12,094 bases of DNA from JBCFBK01 sp039679975 (GCA_039679975.1 JBDKTZ010000114.1:1-12094), one strand, 5' to 3'; shown: positions 1 to 8,372, numbered from the stretch's first letter. Notes: generated by a model from the letters alone, not told the origin. Numbers and translations are program-made.

Positions 1-420
1 ACTGCCGGACAAATGCCTGTAACCATGTCGCGCGTGAACCTGGTGAAAGGGCTTGGCCCTGTTTTGCAAATTGCAGAAGGCTGGACTGTTGAACTTCCTG
101 ACGACATCCATAAAGTTCTGGACGAACGCACGGATCCTACCTGGCCTACCACTTGGTTTGTACCACGTCTGACAGGTGACGGACCTTTTGCAGATGTTTA
201 TTCGGTCATGGCCAATTGGGGTGCTAACCACGGGGCTATTTCGTTTGGTCACATCGGTGCTGATCTGATCACTCTGGCGTCGATTCTTCGTATTCCCGTT
301 TGCATGCATAATGTGAACGAACAGGATCTGTTGAGGCCCAGTGCCTGGAATGCTTTCGGAGCGGACAAGGAAGCGGCCGATTACAGAGCCTGTGCCACTT
401 ACGGACCGCTTTACAAATAA
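1..420 (+). CDS. fucI: L-fucose isomerase, C-terminal fragment (5' end outside window)
   Basis: Frame 1 is open from the first base and ends at TAA 418-420, giving 139 codons of the C-terminal end. The enzyme interconverts L-fucose and L-fuculose in the cytoplasm using a divalent metal (Mn2+), the first step of fucose catabolism; the family often also accepts D-arabinose. The fragment matches my memory of E. coli FucI closely: TWPTTW, PRLTG, GPFADVYSVMANWGANHG, GADLITLAS, IPVCMHN, and the terminal YGPLYK. The histidine of NWGANHG (codon 229-231) corresponds to the active-site metal ligand His528 of E. coli FucI. E. coli FucI is 591 residues, so roughly 450 residues should lie left of the window. 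The ATG at 13 is internal and not the true start. The gene is followed by a strong hairpin and then a fucose permease, which supports a fucose cluster. Confidence 0.96.
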   Translation, partial: TAGQMPVTMSRVNLVKGLGPVLQIAEGWTVELPDDIHKVLDERTDPTWPTTWFVPRLTGDGPFADVYSVMANWGANHGAISFGHIGADLITLASILRIPVCMHNVNEQDLLRPSAWNAFGADKEAADYRACATYGPLYK

Positions 421-436
421 AAACAACAGTTTATTG

Positions 437-493
437 TTCTGAGCGTAACGGATCATTTTTGATCAGAAATCAATGATCACGTTATGCTCAGAA
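437..493 (+). repeat. Long imperfect inverted repeat / mRNA hairpin between fucI and fucP
   Basis: The left arm 437-457 pairs with the right arm 472-493 over 21 base pairs. The only imperfections are one G-U pair (445/485) and one bulged A at 479; the loop is 458-471. It begins 16 bases after the fucI stop. No T-run follows on either strand, so it is not a classic intrinsic terminator. It could protect the 3' end of fucI mRNA, reduce read-through into the permease gene, or act as a DNA operator. Pairing is read directly from the sequence; function is inferred. Confidence 0.75.
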
Positions 494-570
494 TCATTTA
501 AAAGTAATTATTTTCAGGCTTCAAAATTAATCGCTTTCTATTCAGTCTTAAATTTCCTAACAATAACCGC

Positions 571-1881
571 GTGAAAACTAAAGAGAGAGTTATTCCGAAG
601 GAATTCATCCTTCCTTTTATATTGATAACAAGTTGTTTTGCCTTATGGGGGTTTGCCAATGACATAACCAATCCTATGGTGGAAGCATTTTCCCGGATTT
701 TTAACATGGGGGTCAGCGGGGGTACATGGGTGCAGGTCGTCTTTTACGGCGGCTATGGTGTAATGGCTTTCCCTGCTGCTTTTTTTATCCGTAAATATAC
801 CTATAAAGCAGGTATCCTCATGGGATTAGGCTTGTACGCTACAGGAGCACTGTTGTTTATTCCGGCCAGTTTTATTGGTTTATATTATCCCTTCCTGATC
901 GCTTATTTTATAATGACCTGTGGTCTGTCTTTTTTGGAAACCAGCGCCAATCCGTATATCCTGTTCATGGGACCTGACAGTACAGCCACACGCCGCCTGA
1001 ACTTTGCCCAGGCCTTTAATCCGATGGGATCCATCACTGGTATGCTGGTGGCCAAAAACCTGATCCAGGCCAGGCTTGACCCGCGTGGTGCAGGGGAAAG
1101 AGAACTCCTGCCACTTGAGGAGTTTGAAAAGATCAAGATGCAGGATCTTCAAACACTTAGTTTCCCCTATATCGCGATAGGCGGCGTTATCCTGCTGATG
1201 TTCTTCATCATTTTGTTTACAAGAATGCCCAAAAATGAGGAGTCTTCGCACGATATGAATTTTTTCGGGGCAGTAAAAAAGCTGCTGAATGTGAAACGAT
1301 ACAGGGAAGGTGTTGTTGCACAGTTTTTTTACGTGGGAGCACAGATTATGTGCTGGACCTTTATTGTACAATACGGTCAGCGAATCTTCATGGAAGATTA
1401 CGGAATGACCTCCGGCGATGCGGCGCAAAAAGCACAGTTTTTCAATATTATTGCGATGGGCATCTTTTTGGTTTCCAGATTTATATGTACCTTTTTACTC
1501 AAATATATACGTGCCGGAAAATTGTTAATGAGCTTGTCGTTGGGAGGGATCATTCTCTCGCTGGGCACTATTCTTCTTACCGATATCAACGGACTGTATT
1601 GCCTGGTTGGCATTTCTGCGTGCATGTCGCTGATGTTCCCGACTATTTACGGAATTGCACTGAGGGGAATGGGTGAAGACGCCAAATTCGGGGCTGCCGG
1701 ACTAATCATGTCAATTATTGGCGGAACCTTCTTACCTTTGCTGCAGGCCCGGATTATCGACAGGGGATCTGTATTTGATTTGCCGGCTGTCAATGTTTCT
1801 TTTATTATGCCATTGATTTGCTTTCTGATTATTGGTTATTTCGGGTATCGTACCTATAAGATCCATTTTCAGGAAAGTTAA
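571..1881 (+). CDS. fucP: L-fucose:H+ symporter-like MFS permease (FucP family)
   Basis: This 436-residue inner-membrane transporter of the FGHS/FucP branch of the major facilitator superfamily probably imports L-fucose with a proton. Family signatures are present: LWGFAND (residues 25-31), LETSANPY (122-129), RRLNFAQAFNPMG (141-153), and later FFYVGAQ, SLMFPTIYGIAL and GAAGLIMSIIGG. About twelve hydrophobic segments can be seen, and the length is close to E. coli FucP (438). E123 aligns with the essential Glu135 of E. coli FucP. The position aligned with essential Asp46 is Asn34 here, with Asp31 three residues earlier, so proton coupling may use a shifted acid and the substrate could differ within the family. 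The start is GTG: the frame is closed by TAA at 505-507, and no ATG lies between that stop and the conserved N-terminus. No Shine-Dalgarno is visible. The gene lies 150 bp after fucI on the same strand and is followed by a hairpin. Confidence 0.92.
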   Translation: MKTKERVIPKEFILPFILITSCFALWGFANDITNPMVEAFSRIFNMGVSGGTWVQVVFYGGYGVMAFPAAFFIRKYTYKAGILMGLGLYATGALLFIPASFIGLYYPFLIAYFIMTCGLSFLETSANPYILFMGPDSTATRRLNFAQAFNPMGSITGMLVAKNLIQARLDPRGAGERELLPLEEFEKIKMQDLQTLSFPYIAIGGVILLMFFIILFTRMPKNEESSHDMNFFGAVKKLLNVKRYREGVVAQFFYVGAQIMCWTFIVQYGQRIFMEDYGMTSGDAAQKAQFFNIIAMGIFLVSRFICTFLLKYIRAGKLLMSLSLGGIILSLGTILLTDINGLYCLVGISACMSLMFPTIYGIALRGMGEDAKFGAAGLIMSIIGGTFLPLLQARIIDRGSVFDLPAVNVSFIMPLICFLIIGYFGYRTYKIHFQES

Positions 1882-1890
1882 AACACAATA

Positions 1891-1921
1891 AAGAGCCTGA
1901 TTAATTAAAGATCAGGCTCTT
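1891..1921 (+). terminator. Hairpin terminator downstream of fucP
   Basis: A perfect 11-bp stem (AAGAGCCTGAT at 1891-1901 with ATCAGGCTCTT at 1911-1921) encloses a 9-base loop, starting 9 bases after the fucP stop. What follows is AT-rich (ATATAAAAAG) and not a clean T-run, so termination may be partial. It lies in the 58-bp gap before the GntR gene and so could lower regulator expression relative to fucP. Confidence 0.75.
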
Positions 1922-1939
1922 ATATAAAAAGTTAACCAA

Positions 1940-2932
1940 ATGCAATTTAATTTCAAGGTAGATTTAACATCCAGTCAGACCAAGTTACAACAGCTGATCC
2001 ATGCAATTAATGAAGCGATCAGTAACGGAGTACTGAAAGAAGGCGATTTCCTGCCTTCGGTGAACCAGCTCAACAAGCAAAGCGGCTTGTCGCGCGATAC
2101 TATCTTTAAGGCGTATTCCGTTTTAAAACGGCGAAGTATTATTTCCTCGACACCCACCAAGGGCTATTTTGTCAGTTCCTTGTCTTTTAAGGTGATGGTT
2201 TTACTGGACGATTTCAGCGCTTTCAAGGAACAATTGTACGTAAGTTTCCGGAGCAATCTTCCCGAAAACTATACCGTTGATCTGTTGTTTCATCATTACA
2301 ATGCTGACATCTTTGATCAGCTGATCCTGAACAGCCTGGGGCGTTACAGCATGTATGTGGTCATGAATTTCAATAACCGGCGTATTGAGAACGTGGTCAG
2401 GAAGATTGACCCGAATAAATTGCTGATCCTTGACATGGGTACCCCCGACAATCCCGATATAGCCTATCTTACCCAGGATTTTACCCTTGGAGTGCTCGAT
2501 TGTCTGAAGGAAGGCCTTCATCTGATAAAAAAATACGATGAATTTCATTTGGTCTTCCCTGAAACACTTTTTCATCCAAAAGAATTCATTCAGTCATTTA
2601 ACTACTTTTGCAGCTCCAACAAGCTGAAGCATTCTTTGATCAGAAAAATCTCAGATCATCCTGTGGAAGCGGGTCAAGCATTTCTGGTTATCCGGGAGGC
2701 TGATCTGGTTTACATCATCAAGCAATGTCGAAAAAAAGGACTTGAACCCGGAAAAGACGTCGGGTTGATATCTTATAACGATACGCCCATGAAAGAGATA
2801 GTGGGAAGCGGAATTACCACAATTTCCATTGATTTTGGAGAAATGGGACTTAAAGCCGCACGCTTTGTGGAATCAAAGGAGAAGGTGTTTGAAGTGCTGA
2901 CGCCCAAATTAACCCTAAGAGGATCGCTTTGA
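1940..2932 (+). CDS. GntR-family regulator with LacI-type sugar-binding domain (FucR-like)
   Basis: A 330-residue DNA-binding regulator. Residues about 10-80 form a GntR winged helix-turn-helix: LPSVNQL at 38-44, the recognition helix region SRDTIFKAYSVL at 51-62, and the wing ending in GYFV at 75-78. Residues about 84-330 look like a periplasmic-binding-protein/LacI sensor domain, including GLISYNDTP (275-283) and TTISIDFGEMG followed by AARFV near the C-terminus. This hybrid layout is common in Bacteroidota carbohydrate loci, and the FucR repressor of Bacteroides fucose operons is of this type. Its position directly after fucI-fucP supports a fucose-responsive regulator that changes DNA affinity on binding sugar. 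The symbol is left blank because orthology to FucR cannot be proven here. It has no obvious Shine-Dalgarno or promoter of its own and probably depends on read-through from fucP. Its stop is 10 bp from the convergent lipoprotein gene, with no terminator visible between them. Confidence 0.88.
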   Translation: MQFNFKVDLTSSQTKLQQLIHAINEAISNGVLKEGDFLPSVNQLNKQSGLSRDTIFKAYSVLKRRSIISSTPTKGYFVSSLSFKVMVLLDDFSAFKEQLYVSFRSNLPENYTVDLLFHHYNADIFDQLILNSLGRYSMYVVMNFNNRRIENVVRKIDPNKLLILDMGTPDNPDIAYLTQDFTLGVLDCLKEGLHLIKKYDEFHLVFPETLFHPKEFIQSFNYFCSSNKLKHSLIRKISDHPVEAGQAFLVIREADLVYIIKQCRKKGLEPGKDVGLISYNDTPMKEIVGSGITTISIDFGEMGLKAARFVESKEKVFEVLTPKLTLRGSL

Positions 2933-2942
2933 GTTTTTCACT

Positions 2943-4001
2943 TTATTCTTTTTCCGTCTGCTTAAATTGCTTAAGCGTATCTCTTCTTTTTCCAAGTTTG
3001 TTCAGGTATTGTTCAGTCTGAATACGATATTCGGACTCATAGGACTGGTTGCCCCAACTGATTGCCTCATCAATCTCCCCAAGCATTTCACTTGCCAGGG
3101 CCAGATTAAACTGAGCCTTGCTTTTAATTGATTTCTTACCGGAATCAGCAAAAGTCAGCCAGTAATCGTAAGCCGATTGCCAGTCGTCTTGCTCGATCCA
3201 TTTGGATATCCGGGACAGATCATCCTTTTCGATCAAAAAATAACCCCTTTTGTCGGCAACCCATGCAGGCGACAGCCTGCTGTCAAGATCTAAAGCCACT
3301 TGTATTCCAGTCTGTATCAGACACCGTTTTATCGAAGGAAGTTTTGCAAAGAGTGATTGGATGGTCAGATCAGAATCGAACCACGAGATCGTATCGGAAA
3401 CAACGATCTGCCTGATCACTTCTTTTTTCATCGGATCATATATTTTCACGACCGCATCGTATTTTGAATCAATGGATGCGGAATGATATTCCTGGTTCTC
3501 CATTGTTTCCGGGTGTATTCGATACCGCGTGATAATCTTAGTATAATAACGTTCCATCACCAACAGGGCATCTGTCCGGAATTCTTCACAAATCTGATTC
3601 ACTTCATTCCAGTCCAGTTCTTCAGGAACCCTGAAAAACTTCAGATCACGGGCGAAATTCCTGTCTTTCGGGATCACCACGTCATAACGTCCCGACCCGA
3701 ACAACAAATCGCCCAATACTTTTAATGTGGTATCGGCAGCAGTACTGTCGAGAACAACGGTATTGATATTAAAATTCTGCGCATAAAAATAGCGTTGTAA
3801 ACTGTCGGGATTAAAATCCCGGAATTCTCCGGAGATACTTCGGTTCATTAGCGTTAAGCTATTGATACCTTTGGGAAGAATAGCTTGCGAAGGCCTCGCC
3901 GTTTCTATAGTTATAGTATGATAAGATGTTGCGCAGGACGTGAAGACCGTGATCAGAATCATTATCCCGAACAGTAATCTTAAGTTTATTTTTGCTGTCA
4001 T
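2943..4001 (-). CDS. Exported lipoprotein of unknown function (DUF6340-like)
   Basis: This 352-residue protein has a basic N-terminus, a hydrophobic stretch at about 9-20 and a lipobox FTSC with the lipidated cysteine at position 23, so it is most likely a lipoprotein. The residues after Cys23 (ATSYHT) lack the acidic surface-export signal known for Bacteroidetes surface lipoproteins, suggesting a periplasm-facing anchor. Residues about 45-255 form a mixed alpha/beta region of unknown role. Residues about 263-335 look helical and TPR-like: a WIEQDDWQSAYDYW helix pair followed by AQFNLALASEMLGEIDEAISW. From memory this resembles the Bacteroidota family annotated DUF6340; the assignment is not verified. 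The gene is divergent from the 953-residue peptidase/barrel gene across 155 bp and convergent with the GntR gene. No function can be assigned beyond envelope localisation and possible protein-protein contacts through the TPR-like end. Confidence 0.85.
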   Translation of the reverse strand: MTAKINLRLLFGIMILITVFTSCATSYHTITIETARPSQAILPKGINSLTLMNRSISGEFRDFNPDSLQRYFYAQNFNINTVVLDSTAADTTLKVLGDLLFGSGRYDVVIPKDRNFARDLKFFRVPEELDWNEVNQICEEFRTDALLVMERYYTKIITRYRIHPETMENQEYHSASIDSKYDAVVKIYDPMKKEVIRQIVVSDTISWFDSDLTIQSLFAKLPSIKRCLIQTGIQVALDLDSRLSPAWVADKRGYFLIEKDDLSRISKWIEQDDWQSAYDYWLTFADSGKKSIKSKAQFNLALASEMLGEIDEAISWGNQSYESEYRIQTEQYLNKLGKRRDTLKQFKQTEKE

Positions 4002-4156
4002 AAAATTGTTAGATAAACTTTTTCAAAACTTTCAAAAATCATTCCAGAACAAGATGTAAAAATACCACAAATCACATAATATTTCTTCATTGAGAAAAAG
4101 ATTCAGGATAATTCGATGTCTTTGCTTATATTTCTGCTTCAATTGATAGTCAATTT

Positions 4157-7018
4157 ATGCGCCTGATAAAATTATTGGCATTGATCCTGTTTTATGGACC
4201 ACCGGTCGCTGCACAATATTATACAACCGGGGAAGACCCCGGCGGTATTAAGTGGAAAGAAATCAACACCAGTCATTTTCAACTTATTTTCCCGGAAGGA
4301 TACGAGCCGAGAGCGCAAAAATTAGCCCGGACGATGGAAGCTGTTTATGCTTATGGTTACGCCACCTTGAATCATGCTCCGGGGAAAATTTCTGTGATTT
4401 TACATACCCGTACCGTCACTTCTAACGGATTAGTGGCATGGTCTCCCAAAAGAGTGGAATTTTATACCACCCCGAATCAGAAAATATATGCACAGGACTG
4501 GCTTGAACAATTGGCTGTTCACGAGTTCAGACATGTGGTACAGATGGACAAAGTACAGAAGGAACTGCCCGTTATTTTCCGGATTTTGTTTGGTGAACAG
4601 GCCGCTGCTGCAGTGGTGGGTGCTTATTTGCCTTTCTGGTTTATAGAAGGTGATGCCGTGATGACCGAGACGGCGCTGAGCAAGTCAGGACGTGGGCGTT
4701 TACCTGCTTTTTTGATGCAAACAAAGGCACAGGTCGTGGAAAAGGGGCTGTTTTCATACGATAAGGCTTCTCTTGGTTCGTACAAGGATTTTGTGCCCGA
4801 CCGCTATAAGTTTGGTTATTGGTTTACGGGCACGATCAGGGAACAGTTCGGTACGAAAGTATGGTCGGAGGTATTGGAAGAATTAGCAGGTAAACCGCTT
4901 TCTGTCAATCCTGTTAACCGCGTACTTAAACAACAAACAGGATTTGGTAAAGAGGATCTTTACAAGCGCATTTTTCACGAGTATTTGGGCAAATGGAAAA
5001 AAGAAATTGCCACACTCGAAATTTCAGACTATAAAAATATAAGTCTTCAAAACGATTCCTATACCAACTACAAATATGTTAACGCCTTAAACGATTCATC
5101 ATTTATCGCCTTGCGTGAAAGTCGCGATGACATCGATCGGATTGTTATGGTGAAATCAGGCAGGGAATCGGTTGTTACTACGCCGGGACCGGTGCTGGAG
5201 GAATCCATGTCGGTCACAGGTAATCTGATCATCTGGGCAGAATACCGGGCGGATATCAGATGGGAACATGCCGGCCGGTCGGTGATTGTGGTTTACGACA
5301 TGAAAACCCAAACCCGTAAAGAATTCCGTTACAAATTCAACCTGCTCAGCCCGGTTATTGCCCCGGATATGAAGTCATTCGTGGCGGTGGAAACCGATTT
5401 TTCAAATAACTACCAACTGGCAGTTTTTGATCTGAAAACAGGGAAGAAGTTTGCAGGATATGCCACACCCGACAACCAATATTTTTTGACACCAACCTGG
5501 GATCCGTTAGCCAAAGTCATTTATTTTTCTGCACTGTCGTCCGCGGGTAAATATCTGGGATCGCTCACTACAGCTACAGGGCAGTTCAGTATGCTGACAC
5601 AACCGGATTATCACGATATCAGGAACCCGAAGTTCCGGGACGGCAATCTTTATTACACATCTGCAAAAACAGGTATTGATAATATTTTCTGTCTCAATTT
5701 ACAGAAAGGTGAAACCAGCCAGGTTACCTCTGTTCCTTTTGGCGCCGATTATCCCTCTGTTACAGGAAGCAGGATATTTTTCAGTAACTATTCATCAAAT
5801 GGTTACGGGGTATCAGTGCAGAATCTGAACGATCATAAGAACGCCTTAACCAACAACGTGCATACAGCAACCTATAAACTGGCCTCTTCGCTTGCGGCAC
5901 AGGAAAAAAGTGTTCCTGATTCACTCACTGCTCCTTCCGGGTACCCCGTCAAGCCATACCGGAAATTGGCCCATTTGTTTAATTTTCATAGCTGGGCCCC
6001 TTTATATATTAATGTGAATGATTACGAAGTACAGCCAGGCGTCTCTTTTTTGTCTCAAAACAAGCTGGGTACGGCAAGTACATTGGTGGGTTATGTGTAC
6101 GATCCAACCGATCATACCGGAAAATATAAAATAGCGTTCAACTATACCGGCCTGTTCCCGGTTTTCAGTACCGAATTGAGCTACGGCAACAGGAAATCTG
6201 TATATCCCAGGATAATCAATGATGGGACTGATACAATCAGTCAAAGCTACACATGGAAGGAGCTGATCTGTACCTTCAATACGAGGCTGCCTCTTTCATT
6301 TAACCGGGGAAAATACCGCCAATTCTTTCAGCCTGAGACAGAATACAATTATGAAAAGATCATACAGGAGAGAGCTGCTCCGGAGGAAATTCATGACGGA
6401 TATTATCATTCCCTGACTCACCGGCTGTTTTTTCAAAACATGATCCGGAAAGCGGAACTGGATATCATGCCTGACTGGGGTCAATCACTGGACCTTTATT
6501 ACCGTTACAGCCCGGGCGGAGGAACCAGAATCAGCGATTTGAAAGCTGCCGAGACCACACTGTATTTTCCCGGTATCCTAAAAAATCACGGGATACGCTT
6601 CTATAATGGCTATCAGCGAAAAGGAACGGGCGAGATTTATACTTTTTCGGATGTGATCCGCTTTCCCCGGGGTATTGGCCGGATCAGAAACCATAAGCTT
6701 TATACATTCGGAGCTGATTATATGATGCCTCTTTGTTACCCCGACCTGAATTTTGGGCGCTTTGCCTTTTTAAAGCGCCTGAGAATGTCGTTATTCTATG
6801 ATTTTTCCGAATATGAGTCTGTCCTGTACAACAAGGACGGAAAGAAATCAGGCATCATTAAAGGTGAGGTGAAATCGATCGGAACAGAAATGATGTCTGA
6901 CGGTCATTTACTGCGTCTTGCGACGCCGATATCGGCCGGATTGCGGGGGATATACAGACCCGATTTCAAAGACTTCAGGGTTGAATTCCTGCTATCAATC
7001 AGTTTCAACTTGATGTGA
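4157..7018 (+). CDS. Exported HExxH peptidase-domain / TolB-like propeller / outer-membrane barrel fusion protein
   Basis: The 953-residue product starts with a signal peptide (hydrophobic core 6-14, probable cleavage after VAA at 17-19). Residues about 30-285 resemble a gluzincin (peptidase MA-like) domain: HEFRH at 122-126 supplies two zinc histidines and the catalytic glutamate, and WFIEGDA at 161-167 supplies the expected third ligand E164. All key residues are therefore present. Residues about 295-580 form repeated short strands with TolB/WD40-like wording (LYYTSAKTGIDNIF, RIFFSNYSSNGYG), consistent with a beta-propeller. After a YRKLAHLFNFHSWAPLYI linker (601-618), residues about 620-953 alternate hydrophobic and polar residues and end in a strand terminating FNLM, as expected of an Omp85/BamA-like or other outer-membrane barrel. 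It is probably an outer-membrane protein with a periplasmic or surface peptidase module. The natural substrate is unknown. It stops 7 bp before the convergent phosphoesterase gene. Confidence 0.85.
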   Translation: MRLIKLLALILFYGPPVAAQYYTTGEDPGGIKWKEINTSHFQLIFPEGYEPRAQKLARTMEAVYAYGYATLNHAPGKISVILHTRTVTSNGLVAWSPKRVEFYTTPNQKIYAQDWLEQLAVHEFRHVVQMDKVQKELPVIFRILFGEQAAAAVVGAYLPFWFIEGDAVMTETALSKSGRGRLPAFLMQTKAQVVEKGLFSYDKASLGSYKDFVPDRYKFGYWFTGTIREQFGTKVWSEVLEELAGKPLSVNPVNRVLKQQTGFGKEDLYKRIFHEYLGKWKKEIATLEISDYKNISLQNDSYTNYKYVNALNDSSFIALRESRDDIDRIVMVKSGRESVVTTPGPVLEESMSVTGNLIIWAEYRADIRWEHAGRSVIVVYDMKTQTRKEFRYKFNLLSPVIAPDMKSFVAVETDFSNNYQLAVFDLKTGKKFAGYATPDNQYFLTPTWDPLAKVIYFSALSSAGKYLGSLTTATGQFSMLTQPDYHDIRNPKFRDGNLYYTSAKTGIDNIFCLNLQKGETSQVTSVPFGADYPSVTGSRIFFSNYSSNGYGVSVQNLNDHKNALTNNVHTATYKLASSLAAQEKSVPDSLTAPSGYPVKPYRKLAHLFNFHSWAPLYINVNDYEVQPGVSFLSQNKLGTASTLVGYVYDPTDHTGKYKIAFNYTGLFPVFSTELSYGNRKSVYPRIINDGTDTISQSYTWKELICTFNTRLPLSFNRGKYRQFFQPETEYNYEKIIQERAAPEEIHDGYYHSLTHRLFFQNMIRKAELDIMPDWGQSLDLYYRYSPGGGTRISDLKAAETTLYFPGILKNHGIRFYNGYQRKGTGEIYTFSDVIRFPRGIGRIRNHKLYTFGADYMMPLCYPDLNFGRFAFLKRLRMSLFYDFSEYESVLYNKDGKKSGIIKGEVKSIGTEMMSDGHLLRLATPISAGLRGIYRPDFKDFRVEFLLSISFNLM

Positions 7019-7025
7019 AGTTATT

Positions 7026-8225
7026 TTATTCGCGGAACAAGGTGATCACAGTTATTTCAGGTGCCATATCGATCCGGGCGGGTAATCCTACACAACCAAG
7101 GCCTCTGTTCACATAGAGGAACTGGTTGTTTTCCCTGTACAGCCCTCCCCAGTATTTATTTATCAGGCTGATGAGACTGAACTCCATACCGGCGATTTTA
7201 ATCGCAAATTGTCCGCCATGCGTGTGCCCTGCCAGTGTTAAAGGGATATCTGTTTTATAAAGTACCTGATCGCTCCAATGAGCCGGATCGTGTGTCAAAA
7301 GAATTTGGAACGACTTTTCGGGAATATTTTGCCGGGCAGAATCCAACCTGGCATACTGAGGAAAAGGCGGATGCCCCCAATTTTCTACACCAATAATATA
7401 TAAGGATGTATCGCGAATATTTACTTTCACTGACCGGTTCAGTAATAACTGAAAACCAGCTTCACCTACTTTCTGCTTAATCCTCTTGAGATTTAAGGCT
7501 TTATCCTTCGGTGAATTCCAGTCAGAATAATCTCCGTAATCATGATTGCCCAGAATAGCAAATTTTCCGGATCGTGCTTTAAATTCTCCAAGCTGATCCT
7601 CAAAATCAACGATTTCCTGATAAAAATTATTGACCATATCGCCGGTGAAAAGAATAAAATCAGGTTCAACTTTGTTGATTTTTTCCACACAACGTTTCAA
7701 AAACCGGTCACGTCCGTAACTTCCAAGGTGAATATCGGAAATATGGACTATTTTCACCCCGTTTAATCCCGCAGGAAGATCAGCAATGTCCAACCTGAAT
7801 TCTTCCATGCGGATGACCTTCTTCCCCGCAATGAGGCCATATCCGATCGTTAATACCATCCCTGAACTTAGAATCAGTCCGCTTAAAAGAATAATTTGAG
7901 AACGAATTTTGTCTCGGGCTAAACTGAATGGCACAGAAAGAATGACAAAAAGCGATAGTAATGCTTTGGGGAAAAAGTTCAGGACGCTTATAAATATCGC
8001 CAAATAAAAGAAACTGTAATCGGTCGTGTGCCTTATTTTTTCAGTATCCAGGAATGCAGCGAGCCATAAAGTCAGGAAAACAGCTGTAAAGAACCAGTAT
8101 GTAACACCCACCATCCATCTCCGCTTTTTCCTGCGAACAAGCAGAGTAATTCCAAGAAACCCCAAAATTTCAACGACCAGAATAATGAGTGTAAAAATTA
8201 ATATTCCCGATGTGATTCCACGCAT
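7026..8225 (-). CDS. Membrane-anchored calcineurin-like metallophosphoesterase (YkuE/YaeI type)
   Basis: This 399-residue protein has four hydrophobic segments (about 5-30, 40-59, 70-100, 111-133) followed by a catalytic domain from about residue 155. All dinuclear-metal motifs are intact: DIH (164-166), GDMVN (195-199), GNHD (226-229), the histidine of LLTHDP (H312) and GHTHGGQ (333-339). The opening sequence GLNGVKIVHISDIHLGSYG is typical of YkuE/YaeI-like enzymes. Some relatives (YaeI, chlamydial LpxG) cleave UDP-diacylglucosamine in lipid A synthesis, but the substrate here cannot be told from sequence. The topology implies an enzyme tethered at the inner membrane. The ATG at 8223-8225 is chosen because it precedes the first hydrophobic segment directly. 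It is a single gene, convergent with the large peptidase/barrel gene. Confidence 0.93.
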   Translation of the reverse strand: MRGITSGILIFTLIILVVEILGFLGITLLVRRKKRRWMVGVTYWFFTAVFLTLWLAAFLDTEKIRHTTDYSFFYLAIFISVLNFFPKALLSLFVILSVPFSLARDKIRSQIILLSGLILSSGMVLTIGYGLIAGKKVIRMEEFRLDIADLPAGLNGVKIVHISDIHLGSYGRDRFLKRCVEKINKVEPDFILFTGDMVNNFYQEIVDFEDQLGEFKARSGKFAILGNHDYGDYSDWNSPKDKALNLKRIKQKVGEAGFQLLLNRSVKVNIRDTSLYIIGVENWGHPPFPQYARLDSARQNIPEKSFQILLTHDPAHWSDQVLYKTDIPLTLAGHTHGGQFAIKIAGMEFSLISLINKYWGGLYRENNQFLYVNRGLGCVGLPARIDMAPEITVITLFRE

Positions 8226-8247
8226 AACTGAAAAATATTGAATGTAA

Positions 8248-8278
8248 CGAATATACTGACTTAAATCGAATCAGAAAA
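8248..8278 (-). promoter_or_regulatory. Weak candidate promoter for the metallophosphoesterase gene
   Basis: On the minus strand, TATATTCG (8248-8255) differs from the Bacteroidota -7 consensus TAnnTTTG at one position. It is preceded after exactly 19 bases by TTTT (8275-8278) against a TTTG -33 element. It lies 22 bp upstream of the start codon. Both elements are imperfect and the DNA is AT-rich. Confidence 0.3.
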
Positions 8279-8372
8279 AAATGGACGTCACATTTATGGC
8301 AAGGATCCGGTTTGAGAATATCAGAGACGATCGATATGAGGCATTTTGAATCGAGAGCCGTGTATTTTACCT

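Noticed and set aside
880..1428. 182-codon minus-strand frame inside fucP
   Set aside because: It lies opposite a gene with clear FucP family motifs, and its translation shows no domain; it is a shadow frame.
2933..2942. Terminator between the convergent GntR and lipoprotein genes
   Set aside because: Only 10 bp separate the stops and no inverted repeat is visible. The same holds for the 7-bp convergent gap at 7019-7025.
4002..4156. Promoter pair in the divergent gap between the lipoprotein and peptidase/barrel genes
   Set aside because: Several near matches to TAnnTTTG exist (for example 4127-4134, TATATTTC), but none has a -33 element at the right spacing, so none is called.
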